Source: Cymodocea nodosa
Taxonomy: Eukaryota > Streptophyta > Magnoliopsida > Alismatales > Cymodoceaceae
Direction: 5' to 3'
Assembly (NCBI GenBank): GCA_036874045.1
Contig: CM072335.1
Location: forward strand, 12,730,001 to 12,794,000
DNA length: 64,000 nucleotides
Shown: positions 49,124-60,828 of the stretch, in pieces
How positions within the stretch are numbered: the stretch's first letter is position 1
How the letters are laid out: each line of letters starts with the position of its first letter
The notes under the pieces: model-generated
Database searches by the model: none
Told to the model about the DNA's origin: nothing
The model's input: only the letters and a program-made list of their open reading frames with translations
Translations under genes and position numbers: made by a program

Positions 49124-49857
49124 CATTCGCCACTACTTTATCAGATCAAGAACCCAAATCATTACAAATCCAACACACAGAATCCATCATGCACCGTTCC
49201 CATTTCCCAACAGTCCCACAGAAGCAACAAAAAGAACCCATCTTCTCCACTAGTATAAGTATTATATATGTACAACACAAGAACACACGCTGATGGAATG
49301 GAATATTCACCTAGAGCGGCTATCTGCTGCTTCCTACCAGACCCGGGGGGCCGTCCTCTGGCCTTCTTCATGTTGGCACCGCCCACAGAAGCCGGCTGTG
49401 ACGTGGCCATGTTGAGCGCTCCCACTGGGGAAGAAAACCCGCCACCACCAGTAGCAGTGGTAGACGCGTTGAGAGGGGCGGAAGCAGATGGCACGGGGGA
49501 GAGAGCAAGTGACATGGCACCGTCAGGCCCGTATTTCCTCGGCCGTCCGCGCTTACGCTTCATTTGATCTCCCATGTTCATGCTCAGCCCATGAGATGCT
49601 GGAATTGGTTGTGCAACACCACTATCATTGGCTCTTCCACTGCTCCCTCCGCCACCACCACCACCACCTTGATAAGAAGTGGGAGGTGGGGGGGAAGGGG
49701 AGGTGGAGGAAACATGCTTGTAGATGGCAGTGCCGTCGGGGCCGAAGGTGAGGCGCATGTTCTGCATGGACGGTTGGGATTGGACCGGACTGCTCTGCAG
49801 ATTCACGGTAAACGGTTCCCTGCTCGACATGATTCCAGTCTCAGATCTCACTTCCAT
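44255..49857 (-). CDS. AHL: AT-hook motif nuclear-localized protein (AHL), type II, five exons
   Basis: Exons are 49857-49311, 48474-48422, 46688-46557, 45451-45290 and 44488-44255. All junctions are GT-AG and the frame closes at 375 residues. AT-hook 1 is KRKRGRPRKYGPDG (100-113) and AT-hook 2 is RGRPPGSGRK (167-176); both bind the minor groove of AT-rich DNA. A PPC/DUF296 domain (about 188-305) contains HIITVKAGEDV, CILSANGAISNVTLRQP, GRFEILSLSGSFL and VVVGSFFADGKK. Having both hook types plus PPC and four introns fits type II of clade B in the plant AHL family. These are nuclear matrix-associated chromatin and transcription regulators that work as homo- and hetero-trimers. The N-terminal third is low-complexity (Pro and Gly runs) and the tail is Ser/Gly-rich. 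Intron 2 (1733 bp) carries small LTR elements. The gene looks intact. Confidence 0.95.
45851..46288. repeat. Tandem duplication (219-bp period) in AHL intron 3
   Basis: CCCAGTGCCA(T/C)ACAGA starts at 45851 and 46070. Both units share TTTGGGAAG(A/T)TTGG, TTTTGACATGCTAAAA and TTATTAATAAT. They are diverged, so the duplication is old. Confidence 0.8.
47505..47650 (+). mobile_element. Copia-type LTR with primer-binding site in AHL intron 2
   Basis: Starts TGTTGTATG, carries TTTAGTCTCACATTAC and TTTGTCAATGAAATTA, and ends ATTATCCA at 47633. It is followed 2 bases later by TGATATTAGAGCAAC (47636-47650), a decayed initiator-Met primer site (TGGTATCAGAGC). It lies antisense to the gene. Confidence 0.6.
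47760..48032 (+). mobile_element. TRIM-like miniature LTR element in AHL intron 2
   Basis: Two short direct repeats, 47760-47862 (TGTTGACATAATCCTACATC...TTTCACA) and 47951-48032 (TGTTAAAATAATCTTATATC...TTTCACA), separated by about 88 bp. TAGTATCA directly after the first repeat resembles a primer-binding site. No coding capacity and no matching target duplication. Total about 273 bp. Confidence 0.65.
49093..49122. repeat. C17 homopolymer followed by (CA)n
   Basis: Plus-strand run of 17 C (49093-49109), then alternating CA, inside AHL intron 1, about 190 bp past the exon 1 donor site. Confidence 0.85.
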
Positions 49858-50640
49858 AGTGAACAGAACAGACCCAACGCTTGTCGCAGCGATTCAGATG
49901 GATATCTCTGTTCGAACACAGAAATTAAAGTGGTTTCAGAACCTAGAAAACAAAGATCAGATATTTCGGAATGTGCGACGAAGTGAAGGCAATCAAAGAT
50001 TGGATCTTCATGGAGAAAAAGTACACGGACAAGCTCAAGGGCACTTCTTCAGCACAAAATCCGTGATTAATGTGCAAGAGTGGAAGTGCAGAATACTTGT
50101 CAACGAAGTGATCTTTGTCGAGAAAAACTACATGACAATAGAATGAACACTACTGCAGTGTTACATCCTTGATTATTCGAACGACCAAAAAGTAATCAGA
50201 CCAGAACCAAGAACAGTCGGAAAAAAAAAAAAAAAAACAATTCCTAAAACCCTAAGTCGAGAGCAGTGACCAACAAACAGGAAAGCAGCAGGCCACCAGC
50301 AGCAGCAGCAGCAGCAGCAACATGAAAAAGAAAGAAAAGAAAAAAACAAAAACCCCAAATCGGGGCTTAGATCCGAAGGAAAAACCAGGTAAATCCAGTT
50401 CCAAAACCCCAAAAATTGCAGCAAAAAATTAATCCATTTTCCACATATCTTCTGGAAATTTTTTTAAAAACGAGCTTTTTTCGGAGAAAATCAAGAAAAA
50501 CAAGTAACACAGCGGAAAAGAGAAGCTGGGGATTTTCCAGACCTGCAAAAGGATGAGGGGAGAAAATGCCGAAACCCTGGCGGAGAAAAATAGGGTTATT
50601 CTAATTTCCAATCTGCCTCCGAGGTAAGCGAGACCCGTGA
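49858..50640 (-). promoter_or_regulatory. AHL 5' untranslated region with a possible intron
   Basis: Upstream of the ATG on the minus strand, TTTTCTAG|GTTCTG (acceptor, 49943) and TTTTGCAG|GTCTGG (donor, 50542) could bound a 5'-UTR intron of about 600 bp. It contains a (GCT)n run (plus-strand AGC repeats, 50296-50319) and an A-run at 50221-50236. The transcription start is not determined. Confidence 0.35.
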
Positions 50641-53527
50641 GGAAACCATACCCGTTTTTTTTTTTAATTTCAACCAGACCCGTTTTGGTGCTTTTCTTTT
50701 AAAAGAGGGATTTTGGTCGAATATCAAAGGAAAAGTAGCGTCCGCCCGAATTATTGACGGAACAAAGTTTGTCAGGGATGGTTGAATATACGTTTCTTTT
50801 CCCAATATCGTCATTTTGCATTTATGTCTCTGTCTTGATTTTATTCAAGCGAAGGGGATTATCGGGCGATATTTTATTTTCCTTTTGTAAAGAATTCGAT
50901 CTGAGGAAGGGCTCGGGACGTGTACCCAATCGCGTCAAGGGTAATAAATGTCTCTTTTTCGGTAAAAAAAAAAAAAAAAAAAAAGGAAAAGCGTCCATGT
51001 CGTATTAACTAGCGGTGAGAAGGACGTCCACACGACAACACACCGTCATCCGGAAAAAAGAAAAGGACGTATGTCTAAATTTGTAAAAACGTTGTACTAA
51101 AAATCGAAAGCTTGCAAACAAGTGAGGACGTATTTGTAAATTTGAAATTACTTAGACGACGAGCTTTGTAGACAGACACGGATTATTTATTAGATTTTTT
51201 TACTTACGCATCGTTCGAAAGTTGGATAATTACCTGTGTGTTTACTTGCAAAGTGAGCGGAAGTGGCGGAGGAATTGGAAAAAAGAGGTTTGACACAGAG
51301 AGAGAGAGAGAGAGAGAGAGGGGAGTGGATTTTATCTGGAAGGAAGGATGGTTGGGATTAGAAAACGAGGCAGGCTTATTAAATTAAATTACGATTAGAG
51401 TAATGGGGGGGGGGGGGGGGTAACGACAAAGGGTACGTAAATATAACAGAAATATTTTTTAACGTGTATGATTTGTTTTGAATAAAATGGTACTAATTAT
51501 GAAATGTTTGAATGGCATGTAAACAAAAGTTTCTAAAAAGTAGTAGGACGAACATGCACTCCACCAGCAAAGTTCGACCTGTAATTTAATTTTCCACTCG
51601 ACCGACGGAGCAAGGTCAAACCCACCCACTGAACCGTGCCGCCCCTCTTTTGGCTTTTCTTTCAGCTTTTTGAAAAACAACTTACACTGGTTTATTTATA
51701 TATATATATCTACTTGTAAATAGATAGAAAAATATATGCAACAGTGTGGATTTAATAAAGGTTTAAAAAACAAGCAATTCTCTCGTTAAATTTCAAATAT
51801 TAATTTTTTGATCAAAATATCTTAACAGACATATTTAATTACAAATTCGAAAAAGAATAGGTATTAGTTGAAACTCTAGCATATGTTAACGTATGATCAA
51901 ATTTAAAATTAATGGTAACGAATAATATAAAAATTTTCCAGAAAATATGCGTTTACGTGATATGTTACAAATGGCAACAACATGGTCGGTCGGCCTTCCT
52001 ATCATACCAGCGGTACCAGACCCACGAAGGAAGGAAGTAAATTACAACTTCAAATATAAACAAAAATATTACCATTTACCGATCCCAATAAATATGACTC
52101 TCTCTCTCTTTTTCTCTCTCTTTTGAGAATATATACAGCGGAACAAACGTTTCGTGTGCTGTGATCTCTGGCTTACATGCTATTTTTTATGAAGCTCCTA
52201 CCCGCCTCATTCAATGTGAATGAACGACGACACTGTTTGAGCGATGTGTGATCTTCATGGCATTATCGAGTATGATTTCCATGTAGAATCTTATTTAGGT
52301 GAGACGATGATTTTACATACAGATAAAACACCAGCGCAGTGTCATCGTAATCAACATAATTAATTGTCGAGGTTATGCGAAAAATTATAGAATGTCTCTC
52401 GCAAAGATACCGTACAAAATCAGACGATTATATATATGTATATATGCATATGATCAATCCATCGTGACAACATTTATTAGTTCAAATTACAAGGACAAAA
52501 AAACTTGTGATATTTTAATTTTAGGACTCCTAGTCTACGCCGAATACTTCCTCGGATGCTTTTATATTTATTTTTTCTAATCATATTCTTGTAGCGTTTT
52601 AGTAAACTTTTGACTGATAACTCAAATATATTTGCATCTGATTAAATTTATTATAAATGCTAAATTGTCAGCATTAATCATGTTGGTGGTTCGGATGATA
52701 ATCGCGTTAAAATAATGTTATGTTTATTATATATAACACTTTAACTTGATTTAAACCATCCATCCATCAAAGTAATCATCCCAATCAATTCAAAACTTGG
52801 ATGGATCTCTACTTGATTAGACCCTTAATTGCATTGCATGACAATATAGAATATTAAACGTTTTCTTTCTTTTACGATATCATATCTCACACAGGTCTGA
52901 GAATGCGAACGTTTTAGATACCTGATGATGGGTTATAGAATATTAAATGTTGAATGCCAAAATTAGGAGCATTTTCTTCCACATCTGCCCTTTTATTTTT
53001 TCCTATACGAGTAGTTAGAGTTCTTATTTGAATTTAATTCAAGGCATCCTTCTCCTTTTGCATGTCTTATTACAAGAGTATATGTTTATGTTAAACTACA
53101 CTGTCTACTATTGGGTTGTCCACCCTTAAAATATACGCTAATTATCAAGTATTGAGATTGTAATTGTGCAAGCATCAACCTACCCATTTTTAAGGATTTG
53201 TGTATGGTGCCTACCAAGTTATCATTAGATGACATAATTTTTTCATATATGAAATGTTTTAAATCTCAACCATTAATAAATGTCTTTGTTAACAAAATAA
53301 TTATGGCTACCATTGAATAATTACACATTTGCGAGATAACTCTATAGTTACCGTAGAATTTTTCCCTTTCTAATATGCATGCTCCTTTTAAAGAATGAAC
53401 ATCATCGTCGAGGTACCTCTCACCAACATATTTTTGGGTGAAATTTGAAGTTTAGGTTTGTTCACCAAAGCCCACTGGCTCATGTAAAAATGTTAGTTTT
53501 TTTCTAAAATTAATAATGTTTTTGTTT
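50641..53527. other. AHL upstream intergenic region with simple repeats
   Basis: Contains a poly-A run near 50963-50982, (GA)12 at 51297-51320 and a G16 run at 51405-51420. No convincing ORF or gene. The first 1 kb is the likely AHL promoter. Confidence 0.5.
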
Positions 53528-53700
53528 TGTTAGAATAGAAGATATATTAGGTTATTTGTATACTATAGGTTTAGTCATATATTGTTTAAGTATGTCATGT
53601 TCTTCTTATATAACCTCAATAAATAGAAATTCCATGTTTACTCATAAATAACGATTGCCTTTTACCTCATTTTTTATATTCCAATATAGTATCCAAGCTT
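53528..53700 (+). mobile_element. Copia-like LTR scrap
   Basis: Starts TGTTAGAATAGAAG and carries CTATAGGTTTAGTCATA and ACCTCAATAAATAG. The right end is unclear. A relative lies at 54218-54337. Confidence 0.4.
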
Positions 53701-53749
53701 AGACTTAGATTTTAACAGTTCAAAAGCATCAAAGAATTGGGTTGGAAGA

Positions 53750-53990
53750 GTAAGACCTTAGGAAGAAAGAGGAGGTTGTGAGTACGTGAAAAAAATAAAG
53801 AAAGGGGAAAAGGAGGAAAAGAAAAAAAAAAAAAAAAGGGGGAGGAAAGTGAAAAAGGAAAAGAAAAAAAAAGAAGACCAAAGAGATAATAGAGAAATAA
53901 AAAATAGTAAAAGTTCAAAAATATAAAAAGAAAATAAAGTAATGAGAAGGGAAAAAAAAAAAAGATAGATTTTTTTTTAAAAAAAATTTA
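53750..53990. repeat. Long purine-rich tract
   Basis: About 230 bases of almost pure A/G on the plus strand, with a 17-A run around 53822-53838 followed by GGGGGAGGAAAG. Confidence 0.8.
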
Positions 53991-54172
53991 CATTATCAAT
54001 ATTATAGCAGTGTTGTTCTATCAAAATTTGTGTATTCTTCACAAGATCTAGGTTTATGAAATACTCAAGTAACTATTTTATTATCGTGAAAACATATGTA
54101 CAAGTTTTTTTTTCTTCTTTCAAAGTTTGCCTAAATGTATGCATATTGATTGATTTTAATAATGTCAACAAT

Positions 54173-54173
54173 G

Positions 54174-54217
<44 letters not shown>
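54173..54217. repeat. (ACT)n microsatellite
   Basis: About 15 perfect ACT units. Confidence 0.95.
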
Positions 54218-54337
54218 TAGGTTTATAGGTTCTTTAGATATTATAGGTTTAATCCTATGTTGTTTTAATACACCTTGTCCATGTAACTTTTATAAATAAA
54301 AATCGAAGAATAATTCACTGTCACCGTTTTTTATGTT
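54218..54337 (+). mobile_element. Second copia-like LTR scrap
   Basis: ATAGGTTTA...AATCCTATGTTGTTTTAA...AACTTTTATAAATAAAAAT matches the body of 53528-53700. The start is replaced by the ACT repeat. Confidence 0.35.
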
Positions 54338-54620
54338 AACGACGTGTTTAAATATACCAAACAAATGCAAGTACCCTTGTACTTATCCAATTCACTTAGT
54401 TTAAATATACCTTTCTCCCAAGCTTCAAACCTAAGTTTAATATATAATTATTAATATTATATTAGTAAAATAATTGCGTGTAGAACAAGTCTCCGATAGC
54501 TTACCTTTTTTTTCTTTTTTTTTTGGTGTGTTTTGCAAGGCCCTATTGGCATACTCCCCCTTGCTGGATGAAGTTTTTGGATAAGCACGACAAATATTAT
54601 ATTATTCTAGTAAAGTTTCG

Positions 54621-55250
54621 TTGACGATTGCAACAATGTTAATAGGAGAGCCCACCACAGGACTTCGTTTGATGATTATCTATCTTGGTTCTTCCTTATT
54701 GGACTGGAAATACCAATCAATTTTAAGCCGAACTGACCCCGAATATCTGAGTTCGTTTCAGAATAAATTCGAACTCAGGCTTTGGAAGGAGACCTCGTAC
54801 AATTATAATCCCCGGAGATCTAAACTATCAATCGAGTCCAAATACTCCACTCAAAAGTTTCCAAGACAAGAGGGGTACGTCCTCCCGCACATGCATTTGT
54901 TTTTTATATCGGTAAGCGCCTTGATTTGAATTCAATTAATTTTTTTTTGCTTACGAGAAAAATATAAGCCGGGCGCACTTTTGAAAAGTAAGAGGAAATC
55001 AATTAAAAAGGATTGTAAAGTCGATCCAGCTTCGATCGATGAATGGGGAGGTGAGACCGAGACTGGCCGGCTAAGCATCACACTTGATGATGATTTGCAG
55101 TTACGTCAGTATCATTTAATACTCAATAGTGTTTGTTAATCTTGAGTATTGAAGATTTTGTCACTAGCATTTTTGTGGTTTCTTTACTTATGTACTTAAT
55201 TTGTATCCATCTTTCTACCTATGGCGGAAGATATATTAATAAAATCTTTT
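54621..55250 (+). other. Unrecognised coding-like segment
   Basis: A 102-codon ORF (54621-54929) is followed by a second open stretch (about 54950-55139) containing LLKSKRKSIKKD and IDEWGGETETGRL, ending in TAA. A poly-A-signal-like AATAAA (55237) and an A-run follow. The composition is less AT-rich than the surroundings. No family is recognised. It could be exon debris of a decayed gene. Confidence 0.25.
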
Positions 55251-56180
55251 TTTTTTTTAAAAAAAAAAGAGAGAAATCAATTACATTATCTATATGTTAT
55301 GCTCTTTAATGATGATAACATTTTCGTGTTTATCAAAATCTGAACTTAAAAGTACCATTGTCTTTGATCAATCGATGGTTCTGGGTCGTGAGATTTTTAT
55401 TCAATTATAAATATATGGATCAAAAGTCAAAAAATACCAGTCAACGTGGTGGAACCTTACTATAAGACCATGGGGGGCATCCGGTGTACGTGTTACCTAC
55501 CTTTTGTCGTCAATGCGGCGGTCATTCAATTCACCAAACTTTGATTAATTATATGCATCATATCGATCAATTAATATCAACAGCGATAGATATTCCCGTC
55601 GTAAAAATTATATATTATCGGCAGCTACGTGGATACATAGCTATGTATGATACCAAAAAATATATGTATGTTGATGATGCCTTCAAATCGATTTCAAGTG
55701 CTTCAGCAAATATACATGGAACCAGCAGGATTGAACACTTCAAATGGGTAGATGCTTATGCTTAAATGGCATATGTAAAGTGAAAGTTCATGCTACAAGA
55801 AACGGTAAAAAAAGAAATGACATAAAATACTTTTTCACCATTTCTTCTGTTTATACTAGCAAAATTGATGGAAAATGATTTTTCATTATCTCTAAGTGTA
55901 TAAGCTCTTGTCTCCCTTCATTTTTTGTCTCTCCCATTTGAAACAATAGGTAAGCCCTTGCTTGACTTTGATTGCAACCAATGCCTATGACCTCAAGCCT
56001 TGTCTCCATCGTTTGGCTCAATTATGGCTGTTTTCTACTTAATTGGGTCAATCTTTCTCTCAAAGCCTTCCGCCCCTCCTTTTTTGGAATACGGGGGTGG
56101 TAGGCTAAGGAGAAAGTAAAGACCCTTGCAAGTCCATCGGGCTAGAAAGATATGTGCTATTCACTTGATCCATCTATCTC
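55251..56180. other. Spacer, nothing recognised
   Basis: A 93-codon ORF at 55484-55765 has no known motif. The rest is AT-rich. Confidence 0.35.
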
Positions 56181-56440
56181 TTAGGTCAAGCCTTTGTTCA
56201 CCTCGATCGCAACTATCGTCCCCCTTGATTGTGAGCCTTGTCCCTATCATCTACCTTGATTGTGACCATTGTCTCCTATGTCTACTTTCATTGCCTTAAT
56301 AGTGACCATCTCCTCTCTTGACCACAAGCGTCATCCCTCTTGATTACCTCAATTGTGGCCATCGTCTCCCTCAATTGTGACAATTGTCTCCCTCAACCGT
56401 GACCCTCATCTCCCTTAATCATGACATTTGTCTCATCATC
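56181..56440. repeat. Tandem array of a 22-bp unit
   Basis: Units of the form CCCTCAATTGTGAC(A/C)ATTGTCT. The best three to four are at about 56345-56434; degenerate ones lie upstream. Confidence 0.75.
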
Positions 56441-56552
56441 TCGATTACAATGCAACAAACATTGAAATTGCAATCGTTGTTACTTCAACCAACTACCATT
56501 TTGCAATTGGAAACAACTATCACACTTATCGTAATTGTCAACCTATCATTCA

Positions 56553-57668
56553 TGTTACACCATAGTATCACAAGGGAAAGTGAATTGTATCTTTAAATTT
56601 TAAGAATCTAAAAGATAAAATAATAACACAAAATACTCACTATTTATACTTTTAAACTTTTTATTTAATAAAGTAAGAAGTTACAATTGTTTACAATATA
56701 ATTTCCTATTTATCAATTCTGATACAATTTTTGAATTACAATTTAATACAAAATAAAATCTATCTTATTCTAACATTGATTGAATTATATATTCAAACTT
56801 AAACTTTTGTGTGCAACTTTTTGAATCTTTTAAAAAATTTTCTCAACTTTTATATCTCTTTGTTTATTTCTTCAAATTTTTGAGATTTCCTTTGTAGCAA
56901 CTTTTTCTCTAATTTTGCTTGGGATTCAGTGAGATAAGATTTCTCTCTTAAATTTTGGTATACCTCTCTATTTTTTATAGGGATATAGCTTCTAGGATGA
57001 ATAAAGTGTAACTCGTACCTTTTATTTATAGTAATAGAACTGTGATTTCATGTTCAACATATTCATCTACTTAATCTATATTTCATGATCTCACGTACTA
57101 TTTCAAATTTAAATTATCCATGATATCCACTATCTTTCTGAATTTCCACAATATTCATTATATTTTTGAATTTCCATGATCTTCTATCATAGAATAATCA
57201 AAATTCTTTTTTTTAGAGAGTTATAGAATATATCTTCTGAGTCATCACTTTAGTCAAACACTTATCTTTTAAAACTTGTAAAAACTTGAATACTTATCTA
57301 TAATTCTTCGAATTTTCTACTTGCAAAACACATGACTAAACACAAACAAACTTAACTTTTCGTTAGTCATATAAAACAACTCGAATAATTATCAATCCAT
57401 GCGTAAAAACTCAAATAGTTATCTAACTTTTTTATTTTTCTTTACTGAATGTACATGGAAAACATGTGCAAACTTAAAACGTTAAAAACACATGTGTAGA
57501 TAACTTAACTCTACAAGTTTTTAACATAACTCTTCGACTAACTAGAAACGTTAACTTATAACTATATGGCTTTTTAAAATACGCTAACACCTATCTATGT
57601 GACTAATATACTTAAACTTATTTATATACTTTAATAAAATATTCATTATTAAAATAAAATTCCTAACA
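56553..57668 (-). mobile_element. LTR of the ORF3-element family (3' LTR), minus orientation
   Basis: On the minus strand it starts TGTTAGGAATTTT at 57668, next to a polypurine tract, and matches 9859-10600 through GGTACGAG. It then continues to an end signature AATTCAC...CTTGTG and GTGTAACA at 56553. ACTCGAA-type modules lie at 57240-57545. Confidence 0.75.
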
Positions 57669-57840
57669 ATCTCTCCTTTTTTGATGATGACAAAACCTAA
57701 TAAGTCTAACTTTTAAAATAATTTTTCTCCCCCTTTTTGTCATTATAAAAACACTAATTTCATGTAAGAAAGAAAAATTGCTAAGTATATAAATTCAAAA
57801 AGAACTATAACTTGCATAAACCAAAATGTGGATTCATAAT
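57669..57840 (-). other. Polypurine tract and 3' spacer of the minus element
   Basis: AAAAAAGGAGAGAT on the minus strand (57682-57669) abuts the LTR. A second tract lies near 57728-57738. The layout is the same as 9795-9858. The rest of the element is cut off at 57841. Confidence 0.65.
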
Positions 57841-59478
57841 TATTTAGAATGAAAAAGTACATAATATTAGTGGTTAATAAATGGTTAATTGCATGATATT
57901 TAGCTTCTCATATAAAAATTAAGCTATTATGTCATAATTATATGATTACATGCCTTAATTATAGAATATGCATAATTTCAAGGAATTAACATTAATTAAA
58001 TATCATTTTTGAAAGATTAAAAATCTAGTTTATGTGTGGTTCTATGGTATTAAACATGGTATATTTTATTTTACATATTTGTATCATGTATAGTGCACGG
58101 TAACAACTTATTGAGTTACAAGTTTAAAAGGTAAAAAGATCATGTGAGAACTCGCTAAGTTAGCGAGCAAAACTATAAGTTATATATTTAAACTCGTTAA
58201 GTTAGCATTATGCACGTGTTGAATTTAAAGTTTACTAATGTTATATTATATTACGTGAGTTGCACATGTTTAACTCATTAAGTTAACATAACTATATGCG
58301 TTAAGTTGCTTTATTAAACTTTAAGGTAACGCATTATGTTAGTATTATAAACTTATAAGTTATTGCTTTATTGCACATGATACATATATTATTGTTTATA
58401 TGTGCGAGTTTGTTGAGTTAAGCTTAACTCAACGAAGTCAATCTATTGAGTTATAGTTAAGTTAACGAAGTAAGTTTGTTGAGTTACACTAACTCCACGA
58501 ACTAGTTATTTTCTAATATTCAATTGTGAGTAGTTGTAGGAAAAGAAAATTCGAAGGAAACCACATCGCACAAACCACGCCATGATCTAAATCATGGACA
58601 GAATAAGTAATCACTGCTATTAAAATGAAGGAAGAAGATCCAAACAATTATTTAGGTAGAAGTAGTTGTTACTGAAAGAAATATAAAAGAAAAAGAGAAA
58701 GAACGAATAAAAGTGTGTGGGGAGAACCACGCTAACTACAAAAAGCATTGATTGTTCCTTAGCTCCCACTAATACCACCATCTACCATCCATCGAAGTAA
58801 GTGAAGCCATTTTCACCAAATATCGAATCATCTCTTAGGAGACAGTAAAACTTCTAACCTTGGTTTCGAGTTGATGTCACTATACTAAAGAGGAGATCAA
58901 TTTACAAAAGTTTCAGTTCATGATCCTATAGAGAGAGAAGTGCGTGATAGTAAATGATTAAGTTTTTAGTGGTGTAATCATGTTGCATGTAGCGATGAGA
59001 GTTCTTACTATCAATAGAGAATTTATCTTTCACCATTCGTTCATCTTTAAGAACATATCACAACAAAAATAAAATAAAAACTCATTATCTATTTTTATAT
59101 TTATCAAATTTATAGTGTATCGTTTGTTTTGTATTGTCATTATTGTTAGTAATGTTAGTATTGCCAGTATTGTTGAATGTTTTATATTTATTTCATTCCA
59201 AAAAATAGGAAATCATATTATTGATTATTGAAACCAATTCGTATTCAATTCTGAAATTCTAATTGATATGTTTATTGTTTGAAATATCTGAATATTAGTG
59301 CTGATTAATGATAAATATAGTATAAACTAACATTAGCAACTTAATTGATGTTGTTTCATTTTGTGGAATCACCCAATGGATGGCTGTATTCTTCTGTAGA
59401 CAATAATATTAATTTGAAGTTATTAGTGAGGCTCATTGAGTTAACTCCACGAGGATGATCCATTGAGATAACTGTAAC
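57841..59478 (+). mobile_element. LTR D1, A/B/C family, 3'-truncated
   Basis: Starts TATTTAGAATGAAAAAG, a decayed TGTTTAGAATG. It runs colinear with the reverse complement of LTR A, including TATAAAAG at 58682, and stops abruptly inside a TAACTCAACG module. The next LTR begins at the next base. Confidence 0.8.
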
Positions 59479-60828
59479 TATTCAAAATGAAAAAGTATAT
59501 AATATTAATGATTAATTACATTATATTTAGCTTAATATACGAGAATTAAGCCATTATGTGATAATTATACGATTACATGCCTTAATTACAGAATGTGCAT
59601 AATTTCAAGGAATTAATGTTAATTAAATATCATTTCTAAAAAATTGAAAACCTAATTTAAGTGTGGTTTTATAGAAGTATATGGATGCTCATAAAGTTAC
59701 TTATTTAAGTTTACGGACCTTCATAAAGTTACTAAGGTTACAAAAATTTGTAAAGTTTTAAGTTAAGTTTACAGACCCTCGTAAACTTATGAAGTTAAGT
59801 TTATGGAACCTCGTAAAGTTAGGAGTTATTTCACACGTCAACATTTGAATGATTAAGAATTTTTTCTTTTACATATTAAATGTTAAATGTTATAAAAGTA
59901 TTTGTTTTATTAAACTATAGAGCTAAATAAGTCCATTGAGTCATAGTTAAGTCAATGAGGTAAGTTCGTTGAGTTACACTAACTCTATGGACTAGTTATT
60001 TTCTAATATGCCACTTTGAGCAATTACAGTAACAGGAAATTTGAAGGAAAACCACGATTGCACATATCACGTAGGATTTAAACCGTGGACATCAAAGAAG
60101 AAATCACCATCGTAGAATTGAAGGAAGAAGATCCAACCAATCATTTCGTTGGAGGCAGTTATTATTGAAAGAAATATAAAAAGAAGAGGAGAAGAACAAA
60201 GAAGAGTGTGGAGAACCACACTATCTACAGAAAGCATCGGTAGTTTCCTAAAGTACCATTATACCAATACTAACACCAAACCACCACAATCACCAACCAT
60301 CAGAGGTTTGTGAGGATACTTTCTAGATGTCAGGTCAATTCTAAGCTAAACGTGATGGCTGATAACCACTATGAAGAGTAATTGCATCGCAGGAAGGGAA
60401 ACCATTTTTACCAAGCACCGAATCATTTCTCAAGAGATCATAAAACTTCTAGCCTTAGTTTCAGGTTGATGCCAATATACAGAAGAGAAGATCAACTTAC
60501 AAGTCTTAGTTTGTGATTCTATAGGAAGAGGAGGTGTGACTATAAGTAATTAACTTTTCAAGGGTGTAATTGCGTTATATGTAGTGATGAAAGTTATTAC
60601 TGTCAATAGAGAATTTTGCATTTCACCTTCCGCTTCATCTTCTGGGAACATATAAAGAAAAAACTAATTATCTATTTTTATAGTTAGCAATTTTGTGTTA
60701 TATTGTTAGTTTTGTATCATGAGTAATATTATTATTGTTAGTATTATTGAGTGTTTGATGTTTATTTGATTTAGAAAATAGAAAATCGTATTATTGATTA
60801 CTAAGATTTGTTCGTACAAAATACCCAA
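59479..60828 (+). mobile_element. LTR D2, A/B/C family, head-to-tail with D1, 3'-truncated
   Basis: Starts TATTCAAAATGAAAAAG. TATAAAAA lies at 60175. It ends within the segment that corresponds to CTATTTTC...AATCAATTT of LTR A and then runs straight into protease sequence, so the rest of the LTR, the primer site, gag and the protease start are deleted. Confidence 0.8.

Noticed and set aside
49268-49986. Plus-strand ORFs of up to 140 codons over AHL exon 1
   Set aside because: They are antisense shadows of the GC-rich, low-complexity AHL first exon and 5' UTR; no motif, and the sense strand encodes both AT-hooks.
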